Shown one piece after another: positions 1-8,032 of a DNA stretch of 64,000 nt (the first letter of the stretch is position 1; the number at the start of each line of letters is the position of its first letter). The translations under genes were made by a program, and so were the position numbers. The notes beneath the pieces are model-generated. The model had not been told where the DNA came from, did not search any database, and worked only from the letters and a program-made list of their open reading frames with translations. Location: assembly GCA_024233975.1 (NCBI GenBank), contig JACKOX010000001.1, forward strand, positions 124,001 through 188,000, written 5' to 3'. The DNA is from Rhodanobacteraceae bacterium (GTDB taxonomy: Bacteria; Pseudomonadota; Gammaproteobacteria; Xanthomonadales; Xanthomonadaceae).

Positions 1-3000
1 GGCGATGGCGAGCTGTCCACGCCATTTCCCGGCACGACCTTTCCAGATAACGGCCGCACGCTGCGGATAATGGCGGCGCTTTCCGACAATAGCCTGATGG
101 TCGCCGGAACCGATCGCGTCGATTCACTTAGCGGCGTTTTTGCTCGTGGCCGGATCGGAAAGTTGAACGCCACCACCGGCCAGCCGGTCAGCAGCTATGG
201 CGGGAACGGCGATGGGCTGGCTGAACTGGGCGATCTTCAGATCGACATCGAAGATTTCGTCGTCATGCCAGACGGCAGCGCCTTCCTCTGCGGCAACGAG
301 GACAACGCCAGCGGTCGTCACGGTTTGATCGCTCGCGTCACCGCCGACGGACAGCTTGATGTCAACTGGCACGGTGGTCAGAACGGCGGCGTATTGGAGA
401 TGCGAACGGGTGTCGTCAATGCCTGTTACGGCCTTGAGCGCCTTGGCGATGGACGACTGGTCGCGGTGGGTCGCGCCACCAACAACGGCAGCACTGACAA
501 CGGTGGGGCGTTGGTGAGTTTCATCACCGAAGACGGTGAGTTCCAGGACAACGAGGACCTCTGGCTAACCAGCATCAACGGCTACACCCCAACGCGCGCC
601 TATTCCGTCGCTGAGCAGCCCGGACTCGGCGTTGTCGTTCTGGTCGGGGCAAGCTGGGTCGACATCAAATCAGGGCCCGACCTGCTAGTCCACGAGATGC
701 GATTGATCCGAACCACTTACGATGGTGAGCTGGATACCGGTTTCGGCACTCGCCAGATCTCCGGCACAGGCAAGGACTCCGCAGGAAACGGTTCGACCAA
801 CTTTGCCGACCACTTCGACATCGATCCGGTGGGTCGCATCCGCCTGAGCACCAATCTCGCGTTGGCGGATTTGCTGCCGGATTGGCGCTTCGGCGTGCAG
901 GCATGGAGCCGCAACATCGACGGCACCAGTGGCATTGGAACAGAGCACAGCGCGACGGCGGGCGCGGACTTTTCACTCAGGGTTGGCGCTTCTGCCCTGG
1001 GGCCGGATGGCAAGGTGGTGATTGCCAGCCTGCAGACCGATGAAAACAGCGTGAGTTGCACTGCGGGCATCTCGCGAAATCACCAGCATCTGCTTCGACT
1101 CACCCCTGGCGCCCTGAACGCCGACAGCACATTCGATGGTGATGGCCAGTTCGACTGGCTCACCGCCGCACAGACCTTCCCGAGCTGTTCGACCAACTAC
1201 ATCAGCGCGCTGCAGGACGTCGTCCTGCAACGCAACGGGCGAATGACGGTCTTGTCAACCATGAGACTCGGCTACCCCGTCGTATCAGACTCCAAGATCG
1301 TGGATTACCCGCTCATCACGCAGCTGCAGGGCAATCCTTTCTCGCCCATGAACTGGGACATCGATCCCGACGCGCTGACCTTCACGCCGGCCAGCGCCCG
1401 CCCCAATGCCCTGACCGAGTCCGACTTCGTCGAAATCACCGGACTGGATGCCGGCGTGCAGGTTCCTGCCTACGTACTGGGCGGCGAGATGCGGGTCGGC
1501 TTTGGCAGCTGGTCGACAGCCCGCTGGGTGAAGAATGGCGACTGGGTGCAGCTGCGTGGCGTTGCGCCAGCTGGCATCGGCTCCAGCGCCACAGCCTCGC
1601 TGTTTGTCGGCGGCATCCGCGGACACAACAGCTGGGATTCTCTGGGGGATCGTCAACGCGCCGATTTCGTAATCACTGCCAACGCGCCCGCTCTGCCCGG
1701 TGCTCGCTGCAGCGCCGGCGGCCTCAACAGCAACTGTTCGGCGGTGATTCCGGACCAGGGCTCGGTCAGCAGCAGCATCAACTTCGTCAATGGCGGCAGC
1801 TGCAACTTCGTGCAAGGTGTGCGCGTCGGCGTCGATATCGAACACGATTTCATCGGCGACCTGCGTATCAAGCTCACCGACCCCAACGGCCAGGTGTTCC
1901 TCGGTGGCAGCGAGGGCATCGTGACCCTGCTCAACCGGCCGGCGGCATCGACTACCTCAGGCACCGGCAGCTGTGCACGCGCCGACATTCTCGCCAGCTT
2001 TGACGACGGCGCTAGCCTTGACGCGCAGACCAGCTGCGGCGTGCCGCTCAGCCAGCCAGCATTGTCCGGCGACGTCGCTCCAGCCAATGCGCTGTCCGAG
2101 TTGGTCGGTCGCCGTACCACCGGCAATGACGGCGCCAATGCCAACGGCCTGTGGACGTTGACCATCGACGATCTCGACGCCGGCAACAGCGGGCAGCTGC
2201 ACGACTGGTCGCTGGACATCGACTGTAGCGCCAGCGCACCGGCGATTTCCGATCTGTCGGTCACTGTTGACGGCCACACCACACATCCATGGCTCAGCGG
2301 CACGAACAACGTCGTCCCCGGCGCCGGCGTCAACATCACCTGGACGGTGACCAACAACGGGCCGATGGCCACCAGCAACGGGCGCTTCCGGGCCAGCCTG
2401 CCAGATGGACTGACCGACTCCATCGAAAACACCGCCTGGGGCTGCAGCACCTCCGCCGGCGGCAGCTGCACGCCGGCCATTCCCTGCTTCGGCGCCTGCC
2501 TCGGCAACGATATCGAAGCCGGTCTGAGCCTACCCGTGGGCGGCACCGCGACCTTCTTCGCCACCGGTACGCTGACCGAACTGGCCGGCGACGGCATCCT
2601 GGTGGTGCACGGAAAGACCAGCGTGCCGCAGGCGATCGGGGGAACACGCGACGACAACCCGGACAACGACAACGTCCAGCTGCAGATGCCGATCCAGCGC
2701 ATCACCGACATCGCCGTCACAGGAGTCCGGCATAGCTGGCAAGGCAACGTTGCCACCATCGAAGTCGACATCGCCAACCTCGGGCCAAGCAACTCGCTGG
2801 GCTTCAGCGCCTACATAAACCTGCCCAACGGCATGGACATCACCGGCTTTTCTTGTCGTCGCGGCAACCTGCCCTGCGATGACCGTCACGACCTTCTGGC
2901 TCCTATCGTGGTGAACATCACCCATGGCAACGGCATGCTGCCGAACCGCACGCCCTATACCGCCATCATCACCGCGACCTGGCCCGGCAGCTATGCACCC

Positions 3001-3132
3001 GGAGCGCTCTACGCAACATTCGCACCGGACGCAACGGCAGTCACCCCCCACAGCTTCCCAGTCGTCTACCAATACGCGATTGGTCCACCGGGTGCGAGCA
3101 GCGGCGACATCTTCAGCAATGGCTTCGAATAA
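1..3132 (+). CDS. Large secreted P-domain protein with C-terminal -GFE tail (5' partial)
   Basis: The frame is open from the first base of the window, so the start lies upstream; about 1043 residues are visible. The N-terminal half looks like delta-60-type beta-propeller repeats (short blocks such as DGELDTGFGT and DIDPVGRIRLS). About nt 1740-2225 encode a proprotein-convertase P domain (DFIGDLRIKLTDPNG, then LHDWSLDIDC). Two DUF11/CARDB-like Ig modules follow (about nt 2254-2670 and 2700-3060, each with a TNNGP or ANLGPS motif). The protein ends in a GPPGASSGD linker and the tail IFSNGFE. No protease domain is visible in this part. Inference: an extracellular or surface protein of unknown ligand. 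The next gene follows within 30 nt, so the two may be co-transcribed. Confidence 0.8.
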   Translation, partial: GDGELSTPFPGTTFPDNGRTLRIMAALSDNSLMVAGTDRVDSLSGVFARGRIGKLNATTGQPVSSYGGNGDGLAELGDLQIDIEDFVVMPDGSAFLCGNEDNASGRHGLIARVTADGQLDVNWHGGQNGGVLEMRTGVVNACYGLERLGDGRLVAVGRATNNGSTDNGGALVSFITEDGEFQDNEDLWLTSINGYTPTRAYSVAEQPGLGVVVLVGASWVDIKSGPDLLVHEMRLIRTTYDGELDTGFGTRQISGTGKDSAGNGSTNFADHFDIDPVGRIRLSTNLALADLLPDWRFGVQAWSRNIDGTSGIGTEHSATAGADFSLRVGASALGPDGKVVIASLQTDENSVSCTAGISRNHQHLLRLTPGALNADSTFDGDGQFDWLTAAQTFPSCSTNYISALQDVVLQRNGRMTVLSTMRLGYPVVSDSKIVDYPLITQLQGNPFSPMNWDIDPDALTFTPASARPNALTESDFVEITGLDAGVQVPAYVLGGEMRVGFGSWSTARWVKNGDWVQLRGVAPAGIGSSATASLFVGGIRGHNSWDSLGDRQRADFVITANAPALPGARCSAGGLNSNCSAVIPDQGSVSSSINFVNGGSCNFVQGVRVGVDIEHDFIGDLRIKLTDPNGQVFLGGSEGIVTLLNRPAASTTSGTGSCARADILASFDDGASLDAQTSCGVPLSQPALSGDVAPANALSELVGRRTTGNDGANANGLWTLTIDDLDAGNSGQLHDWSLDIDCSASAPAISDLSVTVDGHTTHPWLSGTNNVVPGAGVNITWTVTNNGPMATSNGRFRASLPDGLTDSIENTAWGCSTSAGGSCTPAIPCFGACLGNDIEAGLSLPVGGTATFFATGTLTELAGDGILVVHGKTSVPQAIGGTRDDNPDNDNVQLQMPIQRITDIAVTGVRHSWQGNVATIEVDIANLGPSNSLGFSAYINLPNGMDITGFSCRRGNLPCDDRHDLLAPIVVNITHGNGMLPNRTPYTAIITATWPGSYAPGALYATFAPDATAVTPHSFPVVYQYAIGPPGASSGDIFSNGFE

Positions 3133-3158
3133 TGGCCACGATCACGAGGAAATCCGCG

Positions 3159-3791
3159 ATGACTTTCCGTCGACTCCCTTCCGTCCTGCTCGCGCTGCTC
3201 GCGGCACTGGTCTTTCCAGCCGCCAGCAGCGCGGAACAGGTTGTCTCGAAATCTGCGCCGCACGCGATGGCGTCTTCGTCCGTGGCACCCACACCCAGCG
3301 CGCGCACCATCGCGCGCGCCCGGGTCGCCGGGTTGCCGGCCGTCGATCCGGCGGCGCGCATCAGCGGCCCCTTCGACGGCCCCGAAGGCACGCTGTACTA
3401 CCTCGACCGCGACAGCCACATCAGCTACTTCCACCCGGAAGGCGCCACCGCCTACTTCGGTGACCTGGCCGACGATGGCAGCGTGCACTTCCGCTACGGC
3501 CTGAACATCTCGGGGCAGTACGTATTCTCGGCGGATGGACAGGTGCAGCAGGTTCGCGTGCTGCCGGACGATGTCTATCGCTGGCCGCATGCCGAGGCCA
3601 TCGCGCAGGTGCTGATCCAGCATGTGCAGCAGATCCTGCAGGGCCAATCGACCCTGCAGACGGTGGACTGGGCCGCCGCCAGCGCAGCCAGCCGCGCCAT
3701 GCACGACACCAACATGGCGATCCTGCAGGGCATGCGCGCCGACGCCTGCACCGAGCACTATGATGGCGTCTACTACCTCGGCTGCTGGTAA
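3159..3791 (+). CDS. Small exported protein of unknown function
   Basis: 210 residues. The start at 3159 is preferred to an in-frame ATG at 3132 because a GAGGAAA ribosome site lies 6-7 nt before it, and because the protein then begins with a classical signal peptide (MTFRR, a Leu/Ala-rich core, cleavage near ASSAEQ). The mature part has a Tyr/His-rich middle (LYYLDRDSHISYFHPEG) and ends in DACTEHYDGVYYLGCW, whose two cysteines could form a disulfide. I recognise no family. It lies just downstream of the large secreted protein on the same strand and may be a partner of it; that is inference from position only. Confidence 0.7.
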   Translation: MTFRRLPSVLLALLAALVFPAASSAEQVVSKSAPHAMASSSVAPTPSARTIARARVAGLPAVDPAARISGPFDGPEGTLYYLDRDSHISYFHPEGATAYFGDLADDGSVHFRYGLNISGQYVFSADGQVQQVRVLPDDVYRWPHAEAIAQVLIQHVQQILQGQSTLQTVDWAAASAASRAMHDTNMAILQGMRADACTEHYDGVYYLGCW

Positions 3792-3827
3792 GCCCACGCC
3801 GACCCATCCGGAACCACACGCAGTCCC

Positions 3828-4703
3828 ATGAAACTCATCATGACCCTGTTTGTCCGCGACGAGGAGGACATCGTCGGCGAAAACATCGAATACCACCTCA
3901 GCCGCGGTGTCGATCATGTGATCGCGACGGACAACCTGTCCCGGGACGCCACCGGCTCCATTCTTCGTGAGTTCGAGCGAAGCGGTCGACTGACCTATCG
4001 ATTCGATGATCGCGACACGCTTCCGCAGGCGGACTGCGTCACACTCATGGCCCGGGTGGCCCATGCGATGGGCGCCGATTGGGTCATCAACAACGATGCC
4101 GACGAGTTCTGGTGGCCGGAAAACGGCTGGTCCCTGAAAGCGGAGCTGGAGGCCATTCCGGCCGCGTTCGACGGCATCTTCGTGGAACGGAGCAACTACC
4201 TGAGACGAAGGGACACTTCGGAAGAAAGCCCTTTCTACGAAACGATGATCCATCGCGACCTGCAGTCCCGGAATCCGATCGGCAAGCCTCTGCCCGGGAA
4301 GAGCGCCCATCGCGCCCATGCCGAAGTGAATGTCCAGCCCGGGAATCACCACTTCGCCCTCGCGGAGCGGAAGCCCAACGTGGCTCTCTGTAGCCGCATC
4401 CAGGTATTCCACTATCCAATCCGCAGCTATGCGGAATTCGAAAACAGCATCCTGCTCGGCGGTGCCGCCTATCGTCGCAACGCGGAGTTGCCGGAAACCA
4501 CGGGCATCGCACGCCGGACGCTGTATGCCATCGCCCTGCAGGGCAGCCTCCCCGCTTACTACCAGCAGAACCTGCACGACGACGACTCGTTGACCAGACG
4601 AATGAAGGCTGGTGAGGTCCGCGAAGACGCGCGACTCCGCGATGCATTGCGGAAACTCCGCGCCGGACAGCAAGAATCCGCGAACCCGCAGACGCTGATC
4701 TGA
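3828..4703 (+). CDS. Glycosyltransferase family 2-like protein (Glyco_tranf_2_4 type)
   Basis: 291 residues, cytoplasmic, no signal peptide or membrane helix. The N-terminus MKLIMTLFVRDEEDIV and the run NDADEFWWP, which carries a DxD at residues 90-92, are the hallmarks of the Glyco_tranf_2_4 group (GT-A fold, nucleotide-sugar binding through DxD and a metal). The middle is rich in His and Arg (residues about 165-190). The acceptor sugar cannot be read from the sequence. It converges on the ABC permease gene, with a hairpin over its stop codon. Confidence 0.85.
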   Translation: MKLIMTLFVRDEEDIVGENIEYHLSRGVDHVIATDNLSRDATGSILREFERSGRLTYRFDDRDTLPQADCVTLMARVAHAMGADWVINNDADEFWWPENGWSLKAELEAIPAAFDGIFVERSNYLRRRDTSEESPFYETMIHRDLQSRNPIGKPLPGKSAHRAHAEVNVQPGNHHFALAERKPNVALCSRIQVFHYPIRSYAEFENSILLGGAAYRRNAELPETTGIARRTLYAIALQGSLPAYYQQNLHDDDSLTRRMKAGEVREDARLRDALRKLRAGQQESANPQTLI

Positions 4704-4715
4704 GCGCCTGCGGGT
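4684..4715. terminator. Hairpin between convergent genes
   Basis: ACCCGCAG-A-CGCT pairs with AGCG-C-CTGCGGGT (12 base pairs, one mismatch) around the loop GATCTG. It covers the glycosyltransferase stop codon and faces the permease gene on the other strand. There is no clear U-run on either side, so it may be a bidirectional but weak terminator. Confidence 0.45.
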
Positions 4716-4729
4716 GACGAAAACCTGTC

Positions 4730-6127
4730 TCAGGCCATGCGGATCCAGCGGACCAGCGTGGCGAAGTTGGGTGGCTTGCCATGCATCAGCAGGCCCACGC
4801 GGAAGATCTTGCCGGCCATCCAGACCGTCGCGAACACGGCGGCAATGCCGATGGCGATGGACGCGGCGATCTGCCAGGCCGGCGGCGGCACGCTGGACGA
4901 CAGACGCAGGATCATCACGAACGGACTGACTGGCGGGATCAGGCTCGCGACCGTGGCCAGCGTACCGTTGGGATCGCGGCTGATCGGCTGCCACAGCATC
5001 ATCGGCAACACCATGGTCAGCATCACCGGCGTCAGCAGTGCCTGCGCCTCGCGCAGCTCGTTCACCGCCGCGCCAATGGCCGCCATCAGCGCCGCCATGG
5101 TGATGAAGGCGATCAGGAAATAGATCGCCAGCCACAGCAACATCAGCGGGTCGACGAAGCCGGCACTGGCCAGTGTGACCAGCGCGAGGATGCCAAGCCC
5201 GGCATAGACGGCGAGCGTCACCGATCCCACCGCCAGCTGACCAAGGATCTTGCCGCCCATCAGCTGCATCGGCGACACGGCGGCGAGCAGCACTTCGACC
5301 ACGCGACTGGACTTCTCCTCGATAGTGCTGGTCATCAGGTACTGGCCGGCAGTCATCACCGAGATGAAGATCAGCATCAGGAAGGCCATCGGCATCAGCT
5401 TGCGCGCGATCTCGTTGACCGCGGTTTCACCGCCGGCATCGACGCGCTGGATCGCCGGATGCGCCACGCGATTCAGCGCGCGGATCTCGCCGGCATCGAG
5501 GTCACGCGCATTCATGCGTGCGGCGATGATGGCGTTGCGTGAACCGTCCTGTAGCGAATCAATCAGGCGATCATCGACGCCCTTGCGGGTCAGCAGCTCG
5601 TAGCCGCCAAGCTCGTCAATCGCGGCGCCTTCGTCCGGCCACACGGCGTCATCGGCGACATGCAGCACCGCCAGCGGTCGTGCCTCATCCGCTTCGTCAC
5701 GCAAACGGGCCTTCAGCACGTCCATGTCGCTGCCCGCAGCCTGCGTTTCGATGCGCAGCTGCGGCACCATTCCCAGTGCCTGCTCCAGCTGCTGCTGGAT
5801 CATCGCGTCGGCCTGCGCATTGCCGGCGGCCATGCCTCGCACGCCAGGCGGCATGATCTCGTCGACCCTGTCCTTGAGGTCGAGACGGCGCTTGGCGAAT
5901 GCTTCCGGCGTCAGGTAGTCACGCAGCCCATCGGCAACCAGCCCACTGTCGTCGACGATCACCACCGTGCCTTCGACGTGCGGCGCCTTCTGCATGTTGA
6001 TGATCCAGGGAATCAGCAGCACCACCAAGCCCATCATCAGCGGCAGCACCAGCATGCCAATCAGGAAGCCTTTGGTCATGACCGTGGCGGTGAACTCGCG
6101 CCAGGCGATCTGCAGCGTCTTGTTCAT
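4730..6127 (-). CDS. ABC-2 type exporter permease (NatB/YhaP-like)
   Basis: 465 residues. One membrane helix near the N-terminus (after WREFTATVMTKGF), then a large extracytoplasmic domain (about residues 45-235), then a block of five or so helices. This is the ABC2_membrane_3 layout of NatB-like sodium or peptide exporters. The conserved EEKSSRVVEVLL motif before the helix block is present. It overlaps the ATPase gene by 4 nt (ATGA), so the two are translationally coupled and form one exporter. The substrate is not evident; Na+ is known for NatAB itself, but the family is broad. Confidence 0.88.
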   Translation of the reverse strand: MNKTLQIAWREFTATVMTKGFLIGMLVLPLMMGLVVLLIPWIINMQKAPHVEGTVVIVDDSGLVADGLRDYLTPEAFAKRRLDLKDRVDEIMPPGVRGMAAGNAQADAMIQQQLEQALGMVPQLRIETQAAGSDMDVLKARLRDEADEARPLAVLHVADDAVWPDEGAAIDELGGYELLTRKGVDDRLIDSLQDGSRNAIIAARMNARDLDAGEIRALNRVAHPAIQRVDAGGETAVNEIARKLMPMAFLMLIFISVMTAGQYLMTSTIEEKSSRVVEVLLAAVSPMQLMGGKILGQLAVGSVTLAVYAGLGILALVTLASAGFVDPLMLLWLAIYFLIAFITMAALMAAIGAAVNELREAQALLTPVMLTMVLPMMLWQPISRDPNGTLATVASLIPPVSPFVMILRLSSSVPPPAWQIAASIAIGIAAVFATVWMAGKIFRVGLLMHGKPPNFATLVRWIRMA

Positions 6128-7074
6128 GCCGCCACCTCCGCCTGCGCACCCCGGCTATCGACGTTACCCTCACTGACGATGTCGATGAACACGTCCTCCA
6201 GCGTGGGCCGGATCAGCTCCAGCTTCGCTGGCGCCAGACATGCGGCAACAGCCTGCGTCGCCGCTTCCAGCGAGGCGCCATCGGACAACGACAGCTGCCA
6301 GCCTTCGTCCATGGCTTCCACGTCAGCGATCTGCGGAAGCGTCGCCAGCGAAGCGGCCACGTCCACCGCCCGATCGATGGGCTCGAAGCGCAGCGTGCGC
6401 GGCGCATGGCGCGCACGGATCGCGCTGAGTGGGTCGTCCAGCACCTTGCTGCCGTTATTGATCATCACGATGTGCTGGCAGAGCTGCTCGGCCTGGAACA
6501 TCACGTGCGTGGAGAACAGCACGGTGACGCCCTTGGCGTGCTGCTGCTGGATCAGGTCGCGCAACAGGCGCATGTTCACCGGATCGAGCCCACTGAACGG
6601 CTCGTCGAGGATCAGCAGCTCCGGCTCGTGGATCACCGATGAGATGAACTGCACCTTCTGCTGCATGCCCTTGGACAGCTCCTCGCAGCGCTTGCCGCCG
6701 ACGTCCCCGAGGCCAACACGGCCCAGCCAGTCCTCGGCGCGGCGCCTGGCCTCGCGACGATCGACGCCCTTGAGGATCGCCATGTGCTGGAGGAATGCCG
6801 ACACTTTCATCTTGCGGTAAACGCCGCGCTCTTCCGGCAGGTAACCGATGCGATCCTTGGCCTTCAGCGCACTATCGTTGCCAAGCACGCGGATGTCGCC
6901 GCTGTCCGGGAACAGGATGGAAAGCACCATCCGCAGCGTGGTTGACTTGCCGGCGCCGTTCGGCCCGATGAAGCCGACCATCGCGCCCTGCGGAATATCG
7001 AGGTTCATGTCGCGCACGGCCTGTTTCTGGCCGAAGGACTTGTTCAGTCCGCGCAGTTCAATCGCGTTGCTCAT
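6124..7074 (-). CDS. ABC transporter ATP-binding protein (NatA/YhaQ-like)
   Basis: 316 residues. Walker A is GPNGAGKST at residues 37-45, the signature is LSKGMQQKVQ, and Walker B is LLILDEPFSGLDP. The C-terminal third after residue 230 is the DUF4162 type found in NatA-like exporters. It energises the permease encoded directly downstream (4-nt overlap). It is the first gene of the two-gene operon; the 60-odd nt before its start contain no strong promoter that I can defend. Confidence 0.9.
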   Translation of the reverse strand: MSNAIELRGLNKSFGQKQAVRDMNLDIPQGAMVGFIGPNGAGKSTTLRMVLSILFPDSGDIRVLGNDSALKAKDRIGYLPEERGVYRKMKVSAFLQHMAILKGVDRREARRRAEDWLGRVGLGDVGGKRCEELSKGMQQKVQFISSVIHEPELLILDEPFSGLDPVNMRLLRDLIQQQHAKGVTVLFSTHVMFQAEQLCQHIVMINNGSKVLDDPLSAIRARHAPRTLRFEPIDRAVDVAASLATLPQIADVEAMDEGWQLSLSDGASLEAATQAVAACLAPAKLELIRPTLEDVFIDIVSEGNVDSRGAQAEVAA

Positions 7075-7142
7075 GGTCTCCCCAGATTGTCAGACGGCGA
7101 CCCTGACGCAGCGCACCGCATTTCGTGACCGGCAGGTCGGGA

Positions 7143-7919
7143 TCAGGCCTCGAAACGCAGGTGCTTCACGCTGCGGCCCTGCCGACGCAGCAGCTTCAGC
7201 GCCTCGATGCCGATGCGGATGTGGTTGTCGACGTAGTCAGCCGAGACCTTGGCATCGGACGCCTCGGTCTTCACGCCTTCCGGGATCATCGGCTGGTCGG
7301 ACACCAGCAGCAGCGCGCCGCTGGGAATGCCGTTGGCGAAGCCGGCGGCGAAGATCGTCGCGGTTTCCATGTCGATGGCCATGCAGCGGGTCTTGCGCAG
7401 GTAGGCCTTGAAGTGGGTGTCGTGCTCCCAGACGCGGCGATTGGTGGTGTAGACGGTGCCGGTCCAATAGTCGAAATCAAGGTCGCGGATCATCGTCGAA
7501 ACCACACGCTGCAGCTGGAAGGCCGGCATCGCCGGAACCTCCGGCAGCAGGTAGTCGTTGGAGGTGCCTTCGCCACGGATGGCGGCAATCGGCAGCACCA
7601 GGTCGCCCAGCTGGTTCTTTTTCTTCAGGCCACCGCACTTGCCGAGGAACAGTACCGACTCTGGCTTGATCGCGGTCAGCAGGTCCATCACCGTCGCCGC
7701 ATTGGCGCTCCCCATGCCGAAGTTGATCATGGTGATGCCGTCATGCGTGGCGCTGGGCATGGGCCGGTCGCGCCCAACCACCTCGGCACCGGTCAGCCTC
7801 GCGAACACGTCGAGGTAGCCACCGAAGTTGGTCAACAGGATATGGCGGCCAAAGCCGTCGAGCGGCACGCCGGTATAGCGCGGCAGCCAGTTGGAAACGA
7901 TTTCGTTCTTGTCTTTCAT
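7143..7919 (-). CDS. amn: AMP nucleosidase, short form
   Basis: 258 residues. Catalyses AMP + water to adenine + ribose 5-phosphate in the cytoplasm. The body matches the short AMP nucleosidases known from Bacteroidetes and some proteobacteria: EIVSNWLPRYTG near the start, VVGRDRPMPSAT, INFGMGSANAATVMDL, LFLGKCGGLK, GEGTSNDYLLPE, then the nucleoside-phosphorylase-fold CMAIDMETATIFA. It lacks the extra N-terminal domain of the E. coli enzyme (about 484 residues). The open frame extends upstream to 8054, but that stretch (Pro/Trp-rich) is unlike the family, so ATG 7919 (MKDKNEIV) is chosen. Divergent from the next gene. Confidence 0.88.
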   Translation of the reverse strand: MKDKNEIVSNWLPRYTGVPLDGFGRHILLTNFGGYLDVFARLTGAEVVGRDRPMPSATHDGITMINFGMGSANAATVMDLLTAIKPESVLFLGKCGGLKKKNQLGDLVLPIAAIRGEGTSNDYLLPEVPAMPAFQLQRVVSTMIRDLDFDYWTGTVYTTNRRVWEHDTHFKAYLRKTRCMAIDMETATIFAAGFANGIPSGALLLVSDQPMIPEGVKTEASDAKVSADYVDNHIRIGIEALKLLRRQGRSVKHLRFEA

Positions 7920-7926
7920 GACGACG

Positions 7927-7932
7927 AGTATA
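7927..7932 (-). promoter_or_regulatory. Possible -10 box of amn
   Basis: TATACT on the minus strand (5 of 6 to consensus) ends 8 nt before the chosen amn start codon. If used, the transcript would begin at or next to the ATG, that is be leaderless. No convincing -35 hexamer is visible at 16-18 nt. Confidence 0.3.
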
Positions 7933-8032
7933 GTCGGGCGGGCAGGAGGCCACGCAGGCTGGCCCGGGAAATGGCCCTTCGAATCACGGTTTTCCGTGGG
8001 AGCCACGGACGCCCCCTGATCTGGCCACTTGC

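Noticed and set aside
3066..5135. A 689-codon open frame on the minus strand
   Set aside because: It runs antisense through three recognised genes and has no domain or signal; such long antisense frames are common in GC-rich codon usage.
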